From Hormiphora californensis (lineage: Eukaryota > Ctenophora > Tentaculata > Cydippida > Pleurobrachiidae), in NCBI GenBank assembly GCA_020137815.1, contig CM035360.1, forward strand, positions 1,392,077-1,456,076: a stretch of 64,000 bases of DNA, written 5' to 3'. Shown piece after piece: positions 14,422 to 25,187 of this stretch. The notes beneath the pieces are model-generated. The model was not told where the DNA came from and made no database searches. It was given only the letters and a program-made list of their open reading frames with translations. A program made the position numbers and the translations under genes. Position 1 is the first letter of the stretch; each line of letters begins with the position of its first letter.

Positions 14422-14694
14422 TTAAGAGATCAATGTCATGGAGGTGCAGTGCTGTTCCAGAAATTCATCATGTGAAAACTTGGCCGCTATGTAGCCGATT
14501 CGGAGATTTCTATATTCGACTGGAGTAATCACCCTTGGGCGACGTTGGGTAAAGCTATCCGTAGTCGTTGATTGGCTCGATTGAACACGTTGGCGTAATC
14601 TGTCATATTCTCTAGCCTGCTCTCTGACAGCAGCAGATCTTCCGGACCCAGATGACTGTTGCCGAATAGCGCTTGGGGTTGAAGAGTTAGACAT
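14422..14694 (-). CDS. Hypothetical small protein, Ser/Gln/Arg-rich
   Basis: An open frame from the ATG at 14694 gives 90 residues (MSNSSTPSAIRQQSS...) with a basic, possibly helical middle (REQAREYDRLRQRVQ). It matches no family I know. The upstream DNA has two TGCACGTGCA-like palindromes (about 14715 and 14792). The first exon at 63850 has a loosely similar basic helix (YRLRDRILQKR) and the same kind of palindrome upstream. It may be a gene start or part of a mobile element; support is weak. Confidence 0.25.
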   Translation of the reverse strand: MSNSSTPSAIRQQSSGSGRSAAVREQAREYDRLRQRVQSSQSTTTDSFTQRRPRVITPVEYRNLRIGYIAAKFSHDEFLEQHCTSMTLIS

Positions 14695-15336
14695 CAGGAC
14701 AAAAGTAAAAGAATGCACGTGCAGAATTGAATTTCCCTTAGCACCCAAAACTGCAACTGGGAGTGAGGTTTCTAAGTTGCTCTAATAATTGCACGTGCAG
14801 GTGTAGTTGCTAGGTGATGTAGCACTGACAATTTGAATAGTAAGTAGTATGATTAATTAATTAATTAGAAAATCAAAAATCCGGCTCCGTTATGACTCGT
14901 ATTTATACTACTAAAACATACATACAAAGTTTCATTTCGAAATTTCAAACGGTGTGGCCACAGTTTGAATATCAAAGTTGCAAAAATTGTGCAGGGGCAA
15001 ACAAAATTGTGCAGGGGCAAAATTTTAATTACTTATAATTAATTGGATAATTAATTTTGACTATTCCCACTTTTTGTCAATCCTTATTATAAAGTACAAA
15101 TGAACGTCGTGAGGAGGAGGATGTAGTATCCACACGTGCAAATAGAGGGGGTTGCCAAGGAGGTGGCTTGGGAGGGGTATTGGAGGTTGTGAGGGGATAC
15201 TGCACGTGCATGTTGTTGGTTGTTTGTTGCGTGTTCCTGTGCAGTTGTTGTTGTTGGTGTTTTGGGATCTACTGCTGGGGCCGCCATGATTGCAAAAGCC
15301 TTTCTACCTACGTACCCCGTTGATTCTCTACACAGC

Positions 15337-15459
15337 TAAAGTGCGTTTCAAACGACTTGACCCGTAATTCTTGGAATTCGGCGCATCGCGCGTGTATTTA
15401 CAAAGGGGAAATCCTGAATTTCCAGGAATCTCAGGTCAAGTCGTTTGAAACGCACTTTA
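15337..15459. mobile_element. TA-type MITE, 123 bp, copy 1
   Basis: Ends TAAAGTGCGTTTCAAACGAC and the complement pair over about 27 bp; the interior contains TACAAAGGGGAAATCCTGAA. The same 123-bp element is at 18159-18281 and 22947-23069. TA at each end fits a Tc1/mariner-type insertion. Confidence 0.9.
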
Positions 15460-16602
15460 CAATTCTACGGATCTTTATCACCTGATTCTACATGTTATTC
15501 AGCGGGATTTCTCTTGATGTTTATCACCAGCGCTCTACCACTACCAACCTCCGTATTCTTTACCCCGACATGGAGAGACGAAGAGTGAGAGGGGGGACAT
15601 AGAGACGGGTGGGGGGGGGGGGTGTTTCAGGACTTAACAATGGGCTTTCTAGTCTTTCTATATGCATGAACTACATTACTACAAAATTTTAGGTCGTTAT
15701 TTATAGCAGAACAGAAAATATACCATTTTTAGTTGCCTTGTTCAGGAAATGTGCAGGGGGTCGAAATCAGCGGTGCAGGGGAAAGATGGTGCAGGGGCAA
15801 AATTTTAATTACTTATAATTAATTAGTTAAATTAAAAATAAGAAATCCAGCCTTTTTATGACTCGTAGTTATACTACTAGAACATGCATACAAAGTTTCA
15901 TTTCGAAAAAACAAACAGTTTGGCCACAGTTTGAATATCAAAATTGCAAAAAATGTGCAGGGGTATTTGCCCCTGCACATTTTCAAAAAAAGTGCAGGGG
16001 GCCCTAAAAAAGTCAATTTTTGCATGCCTATAACTAATTAATTAATTAATTTTCAATACTCCCACTTTTCGAATATCATTTTTTATGATTGAAGAACATT
16101 CCTACAAAGTTTCAAGTCGATATTTCAAGCAGAACGGAAGATAAACCGTGTGCAGGGGCACGCGTGCAGGGGCAAAAAATCGAAATGTACAGGGGCAATG
16201 TGCAGGGGCAAATTTTGATAGCTTATAATTAATTAATTAATTAAAAAATCAAAAATCCGGCCACGTTATGACACGTAGTTATACTACTAGAACATGCCTA
16301 CAAAATTTCAGGTCGATATCTCAAACGATGTGGCCGCAATCGCTGCCTGAAATTTGCCCCCCCCCCCCCCCCCCCCCGAAAATCTTCTATTCTTCTGCTA
16401 TATAGGGCCGTCACTTTTTGGATTTGGTGCAGGGGCAAAAATTTTTTTTTCGTTTTTTCTGTTTTCTTCGGGTCGGAGGTGCCTGCCGGCACCTAAATGA
16501 CAGAAAGGAAAGGAGGTATGGAAGGGCAGTAGTAGGAGTAGTAGAAAGGTATGGAAAGAAGAAGAAAAGAAAGAAGGTATGGCAGGGTAAGACAAATTAT
16601 AC

Positions 16603-18623
16603 CAGTTGTTTCTGCCTCCATCTCGTTTATATTCACCATGTTCTCCCTGAAAAAAGCGAAGTGGGTTAAAAGAGTCGAGGGATATATTCGAGAAAATTAA
16701 ACTATTCAAAATCGCTTTCATTTCCCTGTCTCATTCCCCTGTTGGAAACCATTCTAGAACAACTCTGTCAAACTCGGAAGAAAGTACACACGTGTGTCAA
16801 ATTAATTACACCAATTAATCACAGCTTGAAAAAACAATCTACCTGTTCTGCTGGCTGTCCTTGTGTAGCGACTTAGCAGGGGTCAGTGTGGTGTAGCTTG
16901 GAGGGGTGTCACCCCCGAGTGGCGATGTGATGTGAGGGTGTTGCTGAGAGGGTGTGGTGGGGTGTTGTGGGGTGTGGAGGGAGTGTTGGGAAGAACTTGG
17001 GTGTTCCTGGGTGATTGGTGGGGGAGGAGGGCTGTTTTGAAATTGAGTGATTTGTGAGGAAGGGCTGTGTTGGGAGGGGGTGATTTGTGAGGGAGGGCTG
17101 TGTTGGGAGGGAGTGTACTGGGATGGATTTGGGTGTAGCCAGGGTTTCTGACCAGAAGGGGTGGATTGTTGTGAGGGTGTTTGCCCAGAAGGTGTATTGT
17201 TGTTGGGTTGCTGTGAAGGTGTTTGATTAGATGGTGTAGGAAGTTTTGAGGGTGTTTGAGTAGCAGGCGTGGGGAGTTGCGAGGGAGTTTGAGTAGAGGG
17301 TGCGGTTGTGGGAGGATCTGATTCCTCAGCACCTGGTGTGGTGGAGGGGTGACTAGTGATTTGTGTTGTAATTAGCCCGGTCCGGGATGATGGTGTAGTA
17401 GACGAGAGTGAAGAATTAAGTGGGTCTGAAGAAGTCAGTACTTCCGATTGGGACGAGACTGTTTCCGATTGGGTCGGGAGTGTTCCAGGCGGGGTCGAGG
17501 GTGCTCCGGGTGTTGATGTGGCAATTGTCGACAGTGGACCAATCGGTATTGCTTTAGGAACTTCTCCCACTGAAGGCCGGACAGGGCTCACAGCACTTGG
17601 TTGAGAAGGTGCAACGGGAACCACAGATGACAGTGCCCCAATTGAAACAACTGATGTCGACACCGCTGCAGTTTTTGTCACTGAAGTGTTCTCCACTGTA
17701 CTGGCTGATGGTGTTCCAAGTGTGTTGGGAATGGTTGGTATACGTCCCACAACAGGAAATGCAATGATCTTTCTCTCCTTCAGGTTAGGTGATTGTCGGG
17801 GAAGAACCAAGCGACGCTGCATTTCTGATGGAGTTGAGGGGGAGAAGGAGGAAGATGATGACACCATCTCTACAATACCAATGGATTCTTGAAGAGCAGC
17901 ATTTGATTTTTCAAGTAAATCTTCAAACGAGTGTTTTGTCGGGTGATCTGAGTCGTTGTCCGTGTGCCAACTTTTCTCCGATCCGCTCCCACTGGGCGTC
18001 CTATCTCGGCTGTCAACTTTACCACTCGCATCTTGCTGTCTACTTTCCACTTCCATTTCCTCTGTCTTGTCCCTGAAACGATGTTGTTTATGAATGAAAT
18101 AGAGAACAAGCCGTGTAAAAAACTCAACAAAAAAGATAAAGTTGAACCACCCAATAGCTAAAGTGAGTTTCAAACGACTTGACCTGAGATTCCTGGAAAT
18201 TCAGGATTTCCCCTTTGTAAATACACACGCAATGCACCGAATTCCAAGAATTACGGGTCAAGTCGCTTGAAACGGACTTTAATATAACCTTTTAACAGCT
18301 TTCAAGAGATCCCTAATCTGCGTTGTAGATGGAGTTGTAATAGACACTGGAGAAATTGTAGATCCGACCATTATCTTTCTTGCAGGATCGAGAAGATTGC
18401 CTGGGACAGATTTAGGGCTCAATTAAATATTAATTAATTGATAAAGAATCAATATGGTATAGTATACCACATGTGTTTGTTTCAACGTACATATTTGAGC
18501 CACTGTGTAAGTGTTTGTGAGAAGAAATAGTAGAAAATCATCGTTTGATTCGAAATTCAGCTCAACTCTCTGTTTGGAGAACAACCTCGAAATGTGTGCC
18601 GATTCCGTTAGAACATGAGCCAT
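16603..18623 (-). CDS. Ser/Thr/Pro-rich protein, unrecognised (3' end uncertain)
   Basis: Exons (minus) 18623-18491, 18400-18289, 18072-16843 and 16646-16603 join in frame to about 506 residues. The ordered N-terminus (MAHVLTESAHISRLFSKQRV, then NLLDPARKIMVG and TTQIRDLLKAVKR) looks like a small helical domain. It is followed by an acidic segment (EEMEVESRQQ, HSFEDLLEKSNAALQESIGI) and about 300 residues of low-complexity Ser, Thr, Pro, Gln with repeats such as TQTPSQLPTP and PSQITPSQHSP. The last exon has a GT donor; without splicing, the frame runs to a hydrophobic tail stopping near 16496. I cannot name the family; a nuclear, disordered scaffold is the likely type. A MITE lies six bases past the donor of exon 2. 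Confidence 0.65.
18159..18281. mobile_element. TA-type MITE, 123 bp, copy 2 (intronic)
   Basis: Same family as 15337-15459 but in the other orientation. It sits in an intron of the Ser/Thr/Pro-rich gene, only six bases beyond the splice donor at 18288-18287. Confidence 0.9.
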
Positions 18624-18733
18624 GGCAGCTAGAGTAATTTTTATTGTTAATCTACATGTACAATTTAAATCTACAAGTATGTACAATATAAATTATATTA
18701 GACAGCAGCTATCATGACTTGACATGGCCATTT

Positions 18734-19139
18734 TCATCTTATCGTATAGAACCCTGAGTCCGGGTCCCTAAAAAGTAAAAGGTTCAGTTGAGACTGTGTA
18801 AAGACTGTGTAATGACTGAAAAGATTTAGGACCCATGTTTGGGATTGTAAATGGGTCATCACGGGATAATGCAGAACTTTCCAAAGCAGCAAGAGTATCC
18901 AACACCGATTGACATCACTTTTCAACAGCCGAGGAGAAGCTGCCGAAGAGAGAAAGGGGTAACTATATGGAGAGTTAACCGCAATGAGTCTTAAACACAT
19001 TGGGACTTGGGTTCGATCGTTTGTCCCCGGTGCACTATTCAAAGCGGTTTTATTTGGCAAACGTTGCTGGCCCCCGCAGCGCGGGATAAGGCAGCGCTTT
19101 TCAACGGTTTTATTTGAGAATTTTAAATTTTTGAACTCT
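18734..19139. repeat. Repeat DNA upstream of the Ser/Thr/Pro-rich gene
   Basis: Contains AGACTGTGTAAAGACTGTGTAATGACTG (in part, near 18790), related to the arms at 19140 and 21440. No gene seen. Confidence 0.5.
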
Positions 19140-19228
19140 TAGGGATCCCTAAAAAAGTTCAGTATTTACACAGAGTTTACACAGTCTTTACTCAGTCATT
19201 ACACCCAGAGCGCCCGCGCCGCTCTGGG
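19140..19228. repeat. Left arm of inverted repeat around LINE
   Basis: Begins near AGGGATCCCTAAAAAAGTTC and ends in CGCTCTGGGTGTAACGACTG. The reverse complement of this arm is at 21386-21470, so the intervening 2.2 kb is bracketed by inverted copies. Confidence 0.85.
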
Positions 19229-19312
19229 TGTAACGACTGCGTCTTTCGCACTCGATTTGCAGCGTTTTCGGAAACTTTTTTCGCCGCAGCGCTCAATTTT
19301 GTCAATTGTGCA

Positions 19313-21385
19313 GCACAACAACAACAACAACAACAAAATGGATTTATATACCGACTAAATAGACAAGTACTCTCGATTGGTTCGAAGAGCAGTTGCCATT
19401 CATAGCGGTTCTCTCATCCTATCTTGACATATTGGTTGACAAAAGGTCTTAAATGGTAACTCATACTGGTGACTTATAACTGACATATATAGTAGACTTT
19501 ATTAACTCTCAACACTTGGTGACTGTGGGTGACAAGTATAATCAGAAAAAATAATAACAAAAATGATAAACTGAAAAGTATCTTAGATTATAAAGAAATA
19601 CGTGACAGCAGCAGGGGTGACCGTGTGAGAAACGGGGACTAATGAATAACCGAAAAGAAATTATTAAAGACTGACGTCGAAAACCAAATAAGGTCTTTCA
19701 GAGAAGGTAACAGTAGCATCGAACAGGTAGGTCTTCAGGCGAATACGGAAGGAGTCCTCTGAAGGTGCGTCTCTAAGGTTCTCCGGTAGGTTGTTCCAGA
19801 CATGGGGGAGATATTGGGATATTCTCCTTTTTCCCAGTTTGCTCACTTTCACATTTCCAGAAGGTAGCTTTAACTTGTAATGGTCTACTTTACAGCTCTG
19901 ACGAGTAGACTTTTGCACTGCAGTATTTTCATCATGTTCCACTAGATCCTGAAGATACTGAGGGGCACTTCCATAATAGATCTTGTACCCTAGTAAACAG
20001 ATTTTGAAGAAAATCCTCTTCTCAATCGTAAGGATATGGGAGTCACGGTAGAAGGGGTCCAGGTCAACTTTCCTCTCTCTGACTCCATGGATGTATCTTA
20101 TTACTTGATTCATTAGTCCTTTCAGCGGCTTGATGGTAGAGGCCGGCAGGTTGAAATACAGGGCATTGCAATAGTCCACTTTGGATATGACCAGCTGGGA
20201 GGCAAGCATCAGACGTAGAGGTTTATCAATGAATCGGCGGATCTGCCAGAGGTTCCTCATAGTAACTCCAGCATTCCTCTTGACCATGGAGATTTGACGT
20301 TTCATATCCATTTGTTCATCAAGATAGATACCAAGGGTCTTTCCAGATTTTCCAGCCATGTCCATGGGGGAAATGATGTTCCCATTTAGCTCAAGAGTCA
20401 GGTCACTCTCCTCACGTACAGTATCCATCTTCTTCTTCTTTCCTAGGATAAGAAACTCAGTTTTATCCTCATTAACCATCAGTCTGTTCTCAATCATCCA
20501 CGTTCTTACCTCCTCCAAACATTTCTCAATAATCTCCTTTGAACCTGTCCAGCCTTCCACAGGGCAGAATCCGATGTAAATTGTGCTATCGTCTGCATAG
20601 AGTCGTATTGTGAGTCCATACTTCTTTACAATAGGTTCTAGTGGTTCCACATACAGGGCAAAGAGGACAGGACCAAGGAGAGAGCCTTGGGGTACTCCAT
20701 ATTTGAGAAAGAGCCTAGGTGAGAGGGCATCTCCAATTTTAACTTTATAGCTCCTGTCATTGAGATAACTAGTAAACCATTCGAGTACCGTTGATCTAAT
20801 TCCAAACCGCTTCTCCAGTCTCTTCAAAAGCTGAGGGTGGTCGATGGTATCAAATGCAGCCGAAAGATCAATTTGAACGACTGCCACAACATTTCCTCTG
20901 TCCATTTCCCCAAGGACATCATCAACAACTCGCACCATGTGTGTCTCACAGCTGTCATCATCATCATCATCAATTAACATTTAATATACCGCTTTATAGC
21001 ATATTGGTAAGATATCACTTAAAAAAGAAAAAACTTAACGGATACCTTCCTGCTTTCAAAAGCGGTTTTACTCTATTTGATCAATAAATTAGAGTCCATG
21101 AGCTAGTAGTGTTTATAATACAAATGTTCAAGTGTCCCTTGGTTGGGGCGAAAACCAGATTGGCAGTCACCTCGCAGGTCGTTTTTCTCCAAATGCTCAT
21201 TTAGCTGTACATTGACAGCTTTCTCCGCTAGCTTAGACAGAACACTGAGGTTCGAGACTGGTCTGTAGTTCGCAAGAGAGTCAACATCTCCAGATGTATT
21301 CTTGATCGTGGGCCTCACAATAGCCTCTTTCAGTCCTGACGGGAATACACCACTCTGCAATATTTTCTTGGAAAAAGCCACTGTG
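19313..21385 (-). mobile_element. Non-LTR retrotransposon (LINE) with interrupted RT
   Basis: Minus-strand reverse transcriptase. The N-terminal part (about 21380-21126) has LANYRPVSNLSVLSKLAEK and CQSGFRPNQGT; the rest (20965-19664) has AFDTIDH, GVPQGSLLGPVLFALYV, catalytic LYADD, NEDKTEFL, and a C-terminal thumb ending in LPENLRDAPSEDSFR. This order is that of CR1/Jockey-type RTs. The two parts are separated by an insert of about 170 bp with stop codons and a (GAT)6 tail, placed between the codons for GTLE and THMVRVV. A (TTG)n tract, seen as CAA repeats at 19316-19336, may be the 3' tail. No endonuclease domain is present, so the copy is 5'-truncated. Confidence 0.85.
20951..21126 (-). mobile_element. 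Short insertion with (GAT)n tail inside the LINE
   Basis: Splits the RT frame. In the RT sense it ends TTAATTGATGATGATGATGA, a simple tail typical of SINE or LINE 3' ends. Removing it would restore continuity between SGFRPNQGTLE and THMVRVVDDVL. No A or B box identified. Confidence 0.6.
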
Positions 21386-21470
21386 CGCAGCACGCGCCGC
21401 TCTGGGTGTAACGACTGAGTAAAGACTGTGTAAACTCTGTGTAAATACTGAACTTTTTTAGGGATCCCTT
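21386..21470. repeat. Right arm of inverted repeat around LINE
   Basis: Reverse complement of 19140-19228, ending in TTTTTTAGGGATCCC. Confidence 0.85.
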
Positions 21471-21659
21471 TTGGAAATTCCGTGAAATAAAATTTGTTTA
21501 TTTTTTTAAAACGGCCGCGACTCAATTTGTTGAAAAACGGCGCGCGCGGCGTACATTTTGGTTTTGCGCGTGACAACTTTGAACACATTGCGCCGCGCGG
21601 GCACGTCGACAACAAAAATTTAATTTTCACACACCTGTTGAAATTTGAAAAGTTTAGCG

Positions 21660-21963
21660 CTTTTTTCTAGGGCGCGATTATAATCTGGGTGCCTTGCAGC
21701 CTGTTTACAGGTGCGCGCTGCCAAAAGAGTATACTTAGACCGACTTTTTTCAACCGGCTATAGCCATGGAACCACATGGCCGATTTGTGTAAACTAAACG
21801 GTATCAGTTAGAGAATCGATAGCCCTAACCGGTAACCCCAAACCAAACCCTAACCAGACCCTAACGGATAGCCCTAACCCGTCGCGCGCGCCAAAACTAC
21901 GAATTGTTAGCAATGAAAGGCACCCAGATTTTAACGTTTTCCTTTTTTCTATCCTGCACACTG

Positions 21964-21998
<35 letters not shown>
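21660..21998. mobile_element. ATCTGGGTG-terminus element and poly-A
   Basis: Inverted relative of the 7433-7677 element: it starts near AATCTGGGTGCCTTGC and ends GGCACCCAGATTTTAACG at about 21935, with CCCTAACC words between. A 33-bp A-run follows at 21964-21996. Confidence 0.75.
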
Positions 21999-21999
<1 letters not shown>

Positions 22000-22013
22000 T
22001 GCACACTGCACAC

Positions 22014-22834
22014 TAGGGTGTGCTATTTTTCCCAACTCATAAATCAAATCCAATTTTTACATAAGTTACCCCTAGAACGAGTTCCTACGATCATTCTAAA
22101 ACATTTGGTAAAAAAATTTTAGTCCTACCCTGGCCCAATTACGTGGGCCGATGTATGCCCATATATGGGCATATTCATATCAAAAAATGTTTTTTGGGGC
22201 GTTATTTCGAAAAAACCACACATATGAATCGCCTCATGAGAACCAGTACAACCATTATTTCCAGTCTGCACCTTCAGAACTCCATTTTATAATGAAAAAT
22301 TTATTTTTTTCATCTTTTTTTCTTGCACATTTTCCTACTTTGCAGTATTAGTGGAGACAAATTTTAACTTTTTGAGATTTTATTTGTCGGAAAGCAAATT
22401 CCGGTTGTAACCGACTAATTTTGACCTGCTGAACACGATCCCGTTCATGAAAAAGCTCTCAAAATTGAAGATAATGACCAAAATGAACATTTTTAGTCAA
22501 AAATGAACATTTTTGGTCCAAAATGAACATTTTCAGGTCAAAAATGAACTTTGGCTATTTTTCATGATACACATCCATTCTGATCGGTATCACACCGCTG
22601 AACACGACCCTGACCATAAAAAGTTGATATCAAGAACATGCCAAACACTGGTGTAAAACACACATATTTTCCTTTTTTCGGTAAAAAAGTAAACTTTTTT
22701 AATCGCCTGGCCCACGTAATTGACATACACTACCCCAATTCCGTTTTCAGGATGTAGTAGACAATTGTCCATAGTTTCATATCTAGGGGTAAACTATTGG
22801 CCAAGTCGACAAAATTTTCACTTAGCACACCCTA
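22014..22834. mobile_element. Non-autonomous hAT-type element, 821 bp
   Basis: Terminal inverted repeats TAGGGTGTGCTA / TAGCACACCCTA are flanked by a perfect 8-bp target duplication, CTGCACAC (22006-22013 and 22835-22842). 8-bp duplications and a (C/T)AGGG-GTGTGC terminus fit the hAT superfamily. The interior has tandem AAAATGAACATTTTTGGTC motifs near 22475-22550 and no transposase frame. A second copy of ACGTGGGCC/GGCCCACGT occurs as an inner inverted pair (22141 and 22709). Confidence 0.9.
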
Positions 22835-22946
22835 CTGCACACTGCACAGTGCACTGAGGTCTGAGCCCCAACAGAGAAGTCTGTACAAATGCCAGGCATT
22901 AGCATGTGCTGCAGGCCCTAGTGCACACATTTTTGACAGTCACTAG

Positions 22947-23069
22947 TAAAGTCCGTTTCAAGCGACTTGACCCGTAATTCTTGGAATTTGGCGCATTGTG
23001 CGTGTATTTACAAAGGGGAAATCCTGAATTTCCAGGAATCTCAGGTCAAGTCGTTTGAAACGCACTTTA
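22947..23069. mobile_element. TA-type MITE, 123 bp, copy 3
   Basis: Same family and same orientation as copy 1, with a few substitutions. Confidence 0.9.
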
Positions 23070-23653
23070 GGAAACAGCCTACATCGGATTGTTGCGTAGG
23101 CCATCGCCCGGTTCAAATTTCGATGACTCAATTTGATGGCCGACAGAATCAAGTGCAGAACCCTTGTGTTGGGTGGGAGTTACTAAATTTCGCTGGTTGG
23201 ATATCCCAAATCAGGGCTTCGCTGCCAAAAATGCGCCATCACCGTATGAGGGGAGGGAATGCAGACTATTTAAGTCTATAGTGTGAGAGCGGGAAGAGTT
23301 ACTTATATAGCTCTATTATAAAAGTTCATTTTCAAGTTCAACAGTGAACCATAATAAAGTTCAAGAGCCTCCAAGAGCGAACAAGGTCCAGTGTTTTCAT
23401 TCCTAATTATCGTCACACTATTTATCGTCTAAAGCATTCATGCGTTTTTATGTGTCATAAAATGATTGAAAAGGGGAATACTAATTTTTTTAAAAGCTCT
23501 CAAAGAACTGGTGTCCACGAACTAACACTAGTCTTAATTTCAATTGCTCAAATTATTTTAAAAACAAGTTAATAATCACATTGTGACATTTTAAAGAATA
23601 CTTTATTTATAGGAGTTAATCATATTATATATTTTAACTTTTAAGTTCTGGCC
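23070..23653. other. Intergenic with fold-back fragment
   Basis: Positions 23345-23392 match the left arm of the 7971 fold-back element (CATAATAAAGTTCAAGAGCC). Otherwise A+T-rich with no gene seen; the 3' end should hold the promoter of the gene at 23654. Confidence 0.5.
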
Positions 23654-25047
23654 ATGGCGGAGGGAGGATTCAAAATGTCGTTCAAGAAACGAAACCCAGA
23701 TTTTCGGAAACCCGCGAAAAAAGTGGCTGCTCCTGTGAAGGTAAATTACCTAATTTGTACACCAATTGGTAATTTTAGTCCTTTTACTAGTTACAATTTG
23801 TTTCAGGCAACTGGTGATTTAAGAGCTCATGATCAACCTACTAGAGTTGTTAAGCAGGTAATAATGAAACCGTTTATTTTATGTTCATGTTTTTCAACTT
23901 GTATATTGTAAATAAAATAAAATAGGTGTTTTGTTAATACTGTTTTATCCGTATGTTTCAAAATTTAAAATACTTTGTGACGTTTTAGGACGACTACAGT
24001 TCGACTTCGTCTGAGGAGGATGTGTTAGAAAAGAGACGACAAGCAGACAAAGGTAAAGAAACGAATTATTGTCGATTATTTAGTTTAGTAACTAATGGTA
24101 ATTTAATGTTTTAGTAAATGTGAAGAAGGAACAAGCCAAGTTAGTTGAGAGGGCACTGCTCAATAAAGTTATGGATGGTTCTCTAAATATTGCGGAGTTG
24201 ATGGATGGAAATGCAAAACAACTCGCCTCTCATTGTAATTTTGATTGAATTTACTACTGATTAATTGGGAATTAATTTAGTTTCATTCACTAATTAAATA
24301 TGTTGTTTATTGTTCCAGTGTTGGATGGCGTGTCTTTAGATAATGAGGTTCCTGTTCAGAGAGGTCGAGTGAGATCAGATTCCAACCCCAATCCACCTCC
24401 GCCGGTACGGAAATGTCTCATACCACCCTCAAATGTCTTATAACTTATTAAATTTTACTAAGTTATATTATGTTTTTGTGATTAGATTATATTATATCTT
24501 ATCATGATTGCAATTCCAGGGGACCTCTTCCTCGGCAACTACGTTCAACCCGTTACTGAAAACCAGAAATGATTCAACATCACGAAAAGATTCAATAAGC
24601 TCAGAAAGCTCAGAAGATTCTGAGAGCACAGAAATATCGAGCGAGAGGTTTTTAACAGTGTTTATTTTTAAACAGGGCAGTTGTTTGTCCAATTTGATAA
24701 CTTCAATTAACATTGATTAAATTAAAACTTAATACCCCAACAGTGATATAGAAACGACGAAAAACCCTACAAAACTGTCCAAGAAACTGAAAAAACTTCA
24801 CAGCAAAAACAGAAAACTGAAACGAAAAGTTAAAACCCTGAGAAGAAAGTTGAAAAATAAGAAATGCCAGCATTGTGGGGAGCAAAAGAATGGCCAACAA
24901 CAACAACAGCCACTCCCAATACCACCTGCTCCTGTTATACCTACTATAGTATCCTCATCCCTACCACCGCAACAAGTGGTCGTACCCCAACAACCCCTTC
25001 AACAAGTCTACGATCCTCTCACGGGACAATACAAGTACGAGTTGTAA
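23654..25047 (+). CDS. Unrecognised basic coiled-coil protein with CxxC
   Basis: Exons 23654-23740, 23807-23857, 23989-24052, 24115-24234, 24319-24404, 24520-24647 and 24744-25047 give 279 residues with all phases closed. The start has KMSFKKRNPDFRKPAKK; a central part (QAKLVERALLNKVMDGSLNI) is helical; then Ser-rich RKDSISSESSEDSESTE; then a very basic coiled coil (KLSKKLKKLHSKNRKLKRKV) and a CQHCGE motif; the end is Gln/Pro-rich with DPLTGQYKYEL. I do not know the family. The basic helix, CxxC and Ser/acidic tract suggest a nuclear, perhaps RNA-linked protein. The next gene begins 140 bp on, on the same strand. Confidence 0.8.
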
Positions 25048-25187
25048 TCCATCGAAATATCTTATCACCAATTACTACTTAACAACTGTATGATCAATAA
25101 TTACGGATAATTGCACACCCCTAGGACCGTATCAGCGCCACCCCTTTCCTCACTGCCCCTTCCCACCGGTAGCCGCCACCTGGCTTG

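Larger units (their letters stand above)
14226..16440. repeat. Dispersed A+T-rich repeat with GTGCAGGGGCAAA motif
   Basis: At least four partial copies (about 14863-15060, 15765-15960, 16000-16140, 16195-16440) share, in order, TTATAATTAATTAATTA, a block with ATCCGGC and TTATGACTCGTAGTTATACT, then CAAAGTTTCA, GTGTGGCCACAGTTTGA and GTGCAGGGGCAAA. The last motif alone recurs more than ten times. No terminal inverted repeats or reverse transcriptase were found. A 20-bp C-run ends the block at about 16360. Confidence 0.7.

Noticed and set aside
15087-15287. 66-residue frame MAAPAVDPKTPTTTT... on the minus strand
   Set aside because: It has an ATG and a TGCACGTGCA palindrome near it, but the sequence is low-complexity, ends in repeat DNA and lacks a clear donor; too weak to list.
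16839-18173. Single 444-residue protein beginning MKLTLAIGWFNFIFF
   Set aside because: The first 37 codons are intron sequence and part of the flank of a MITE; a clear CGTTTCAG acceptor at 18073-18074 and in-frame upstream exons give a better start at 18623.
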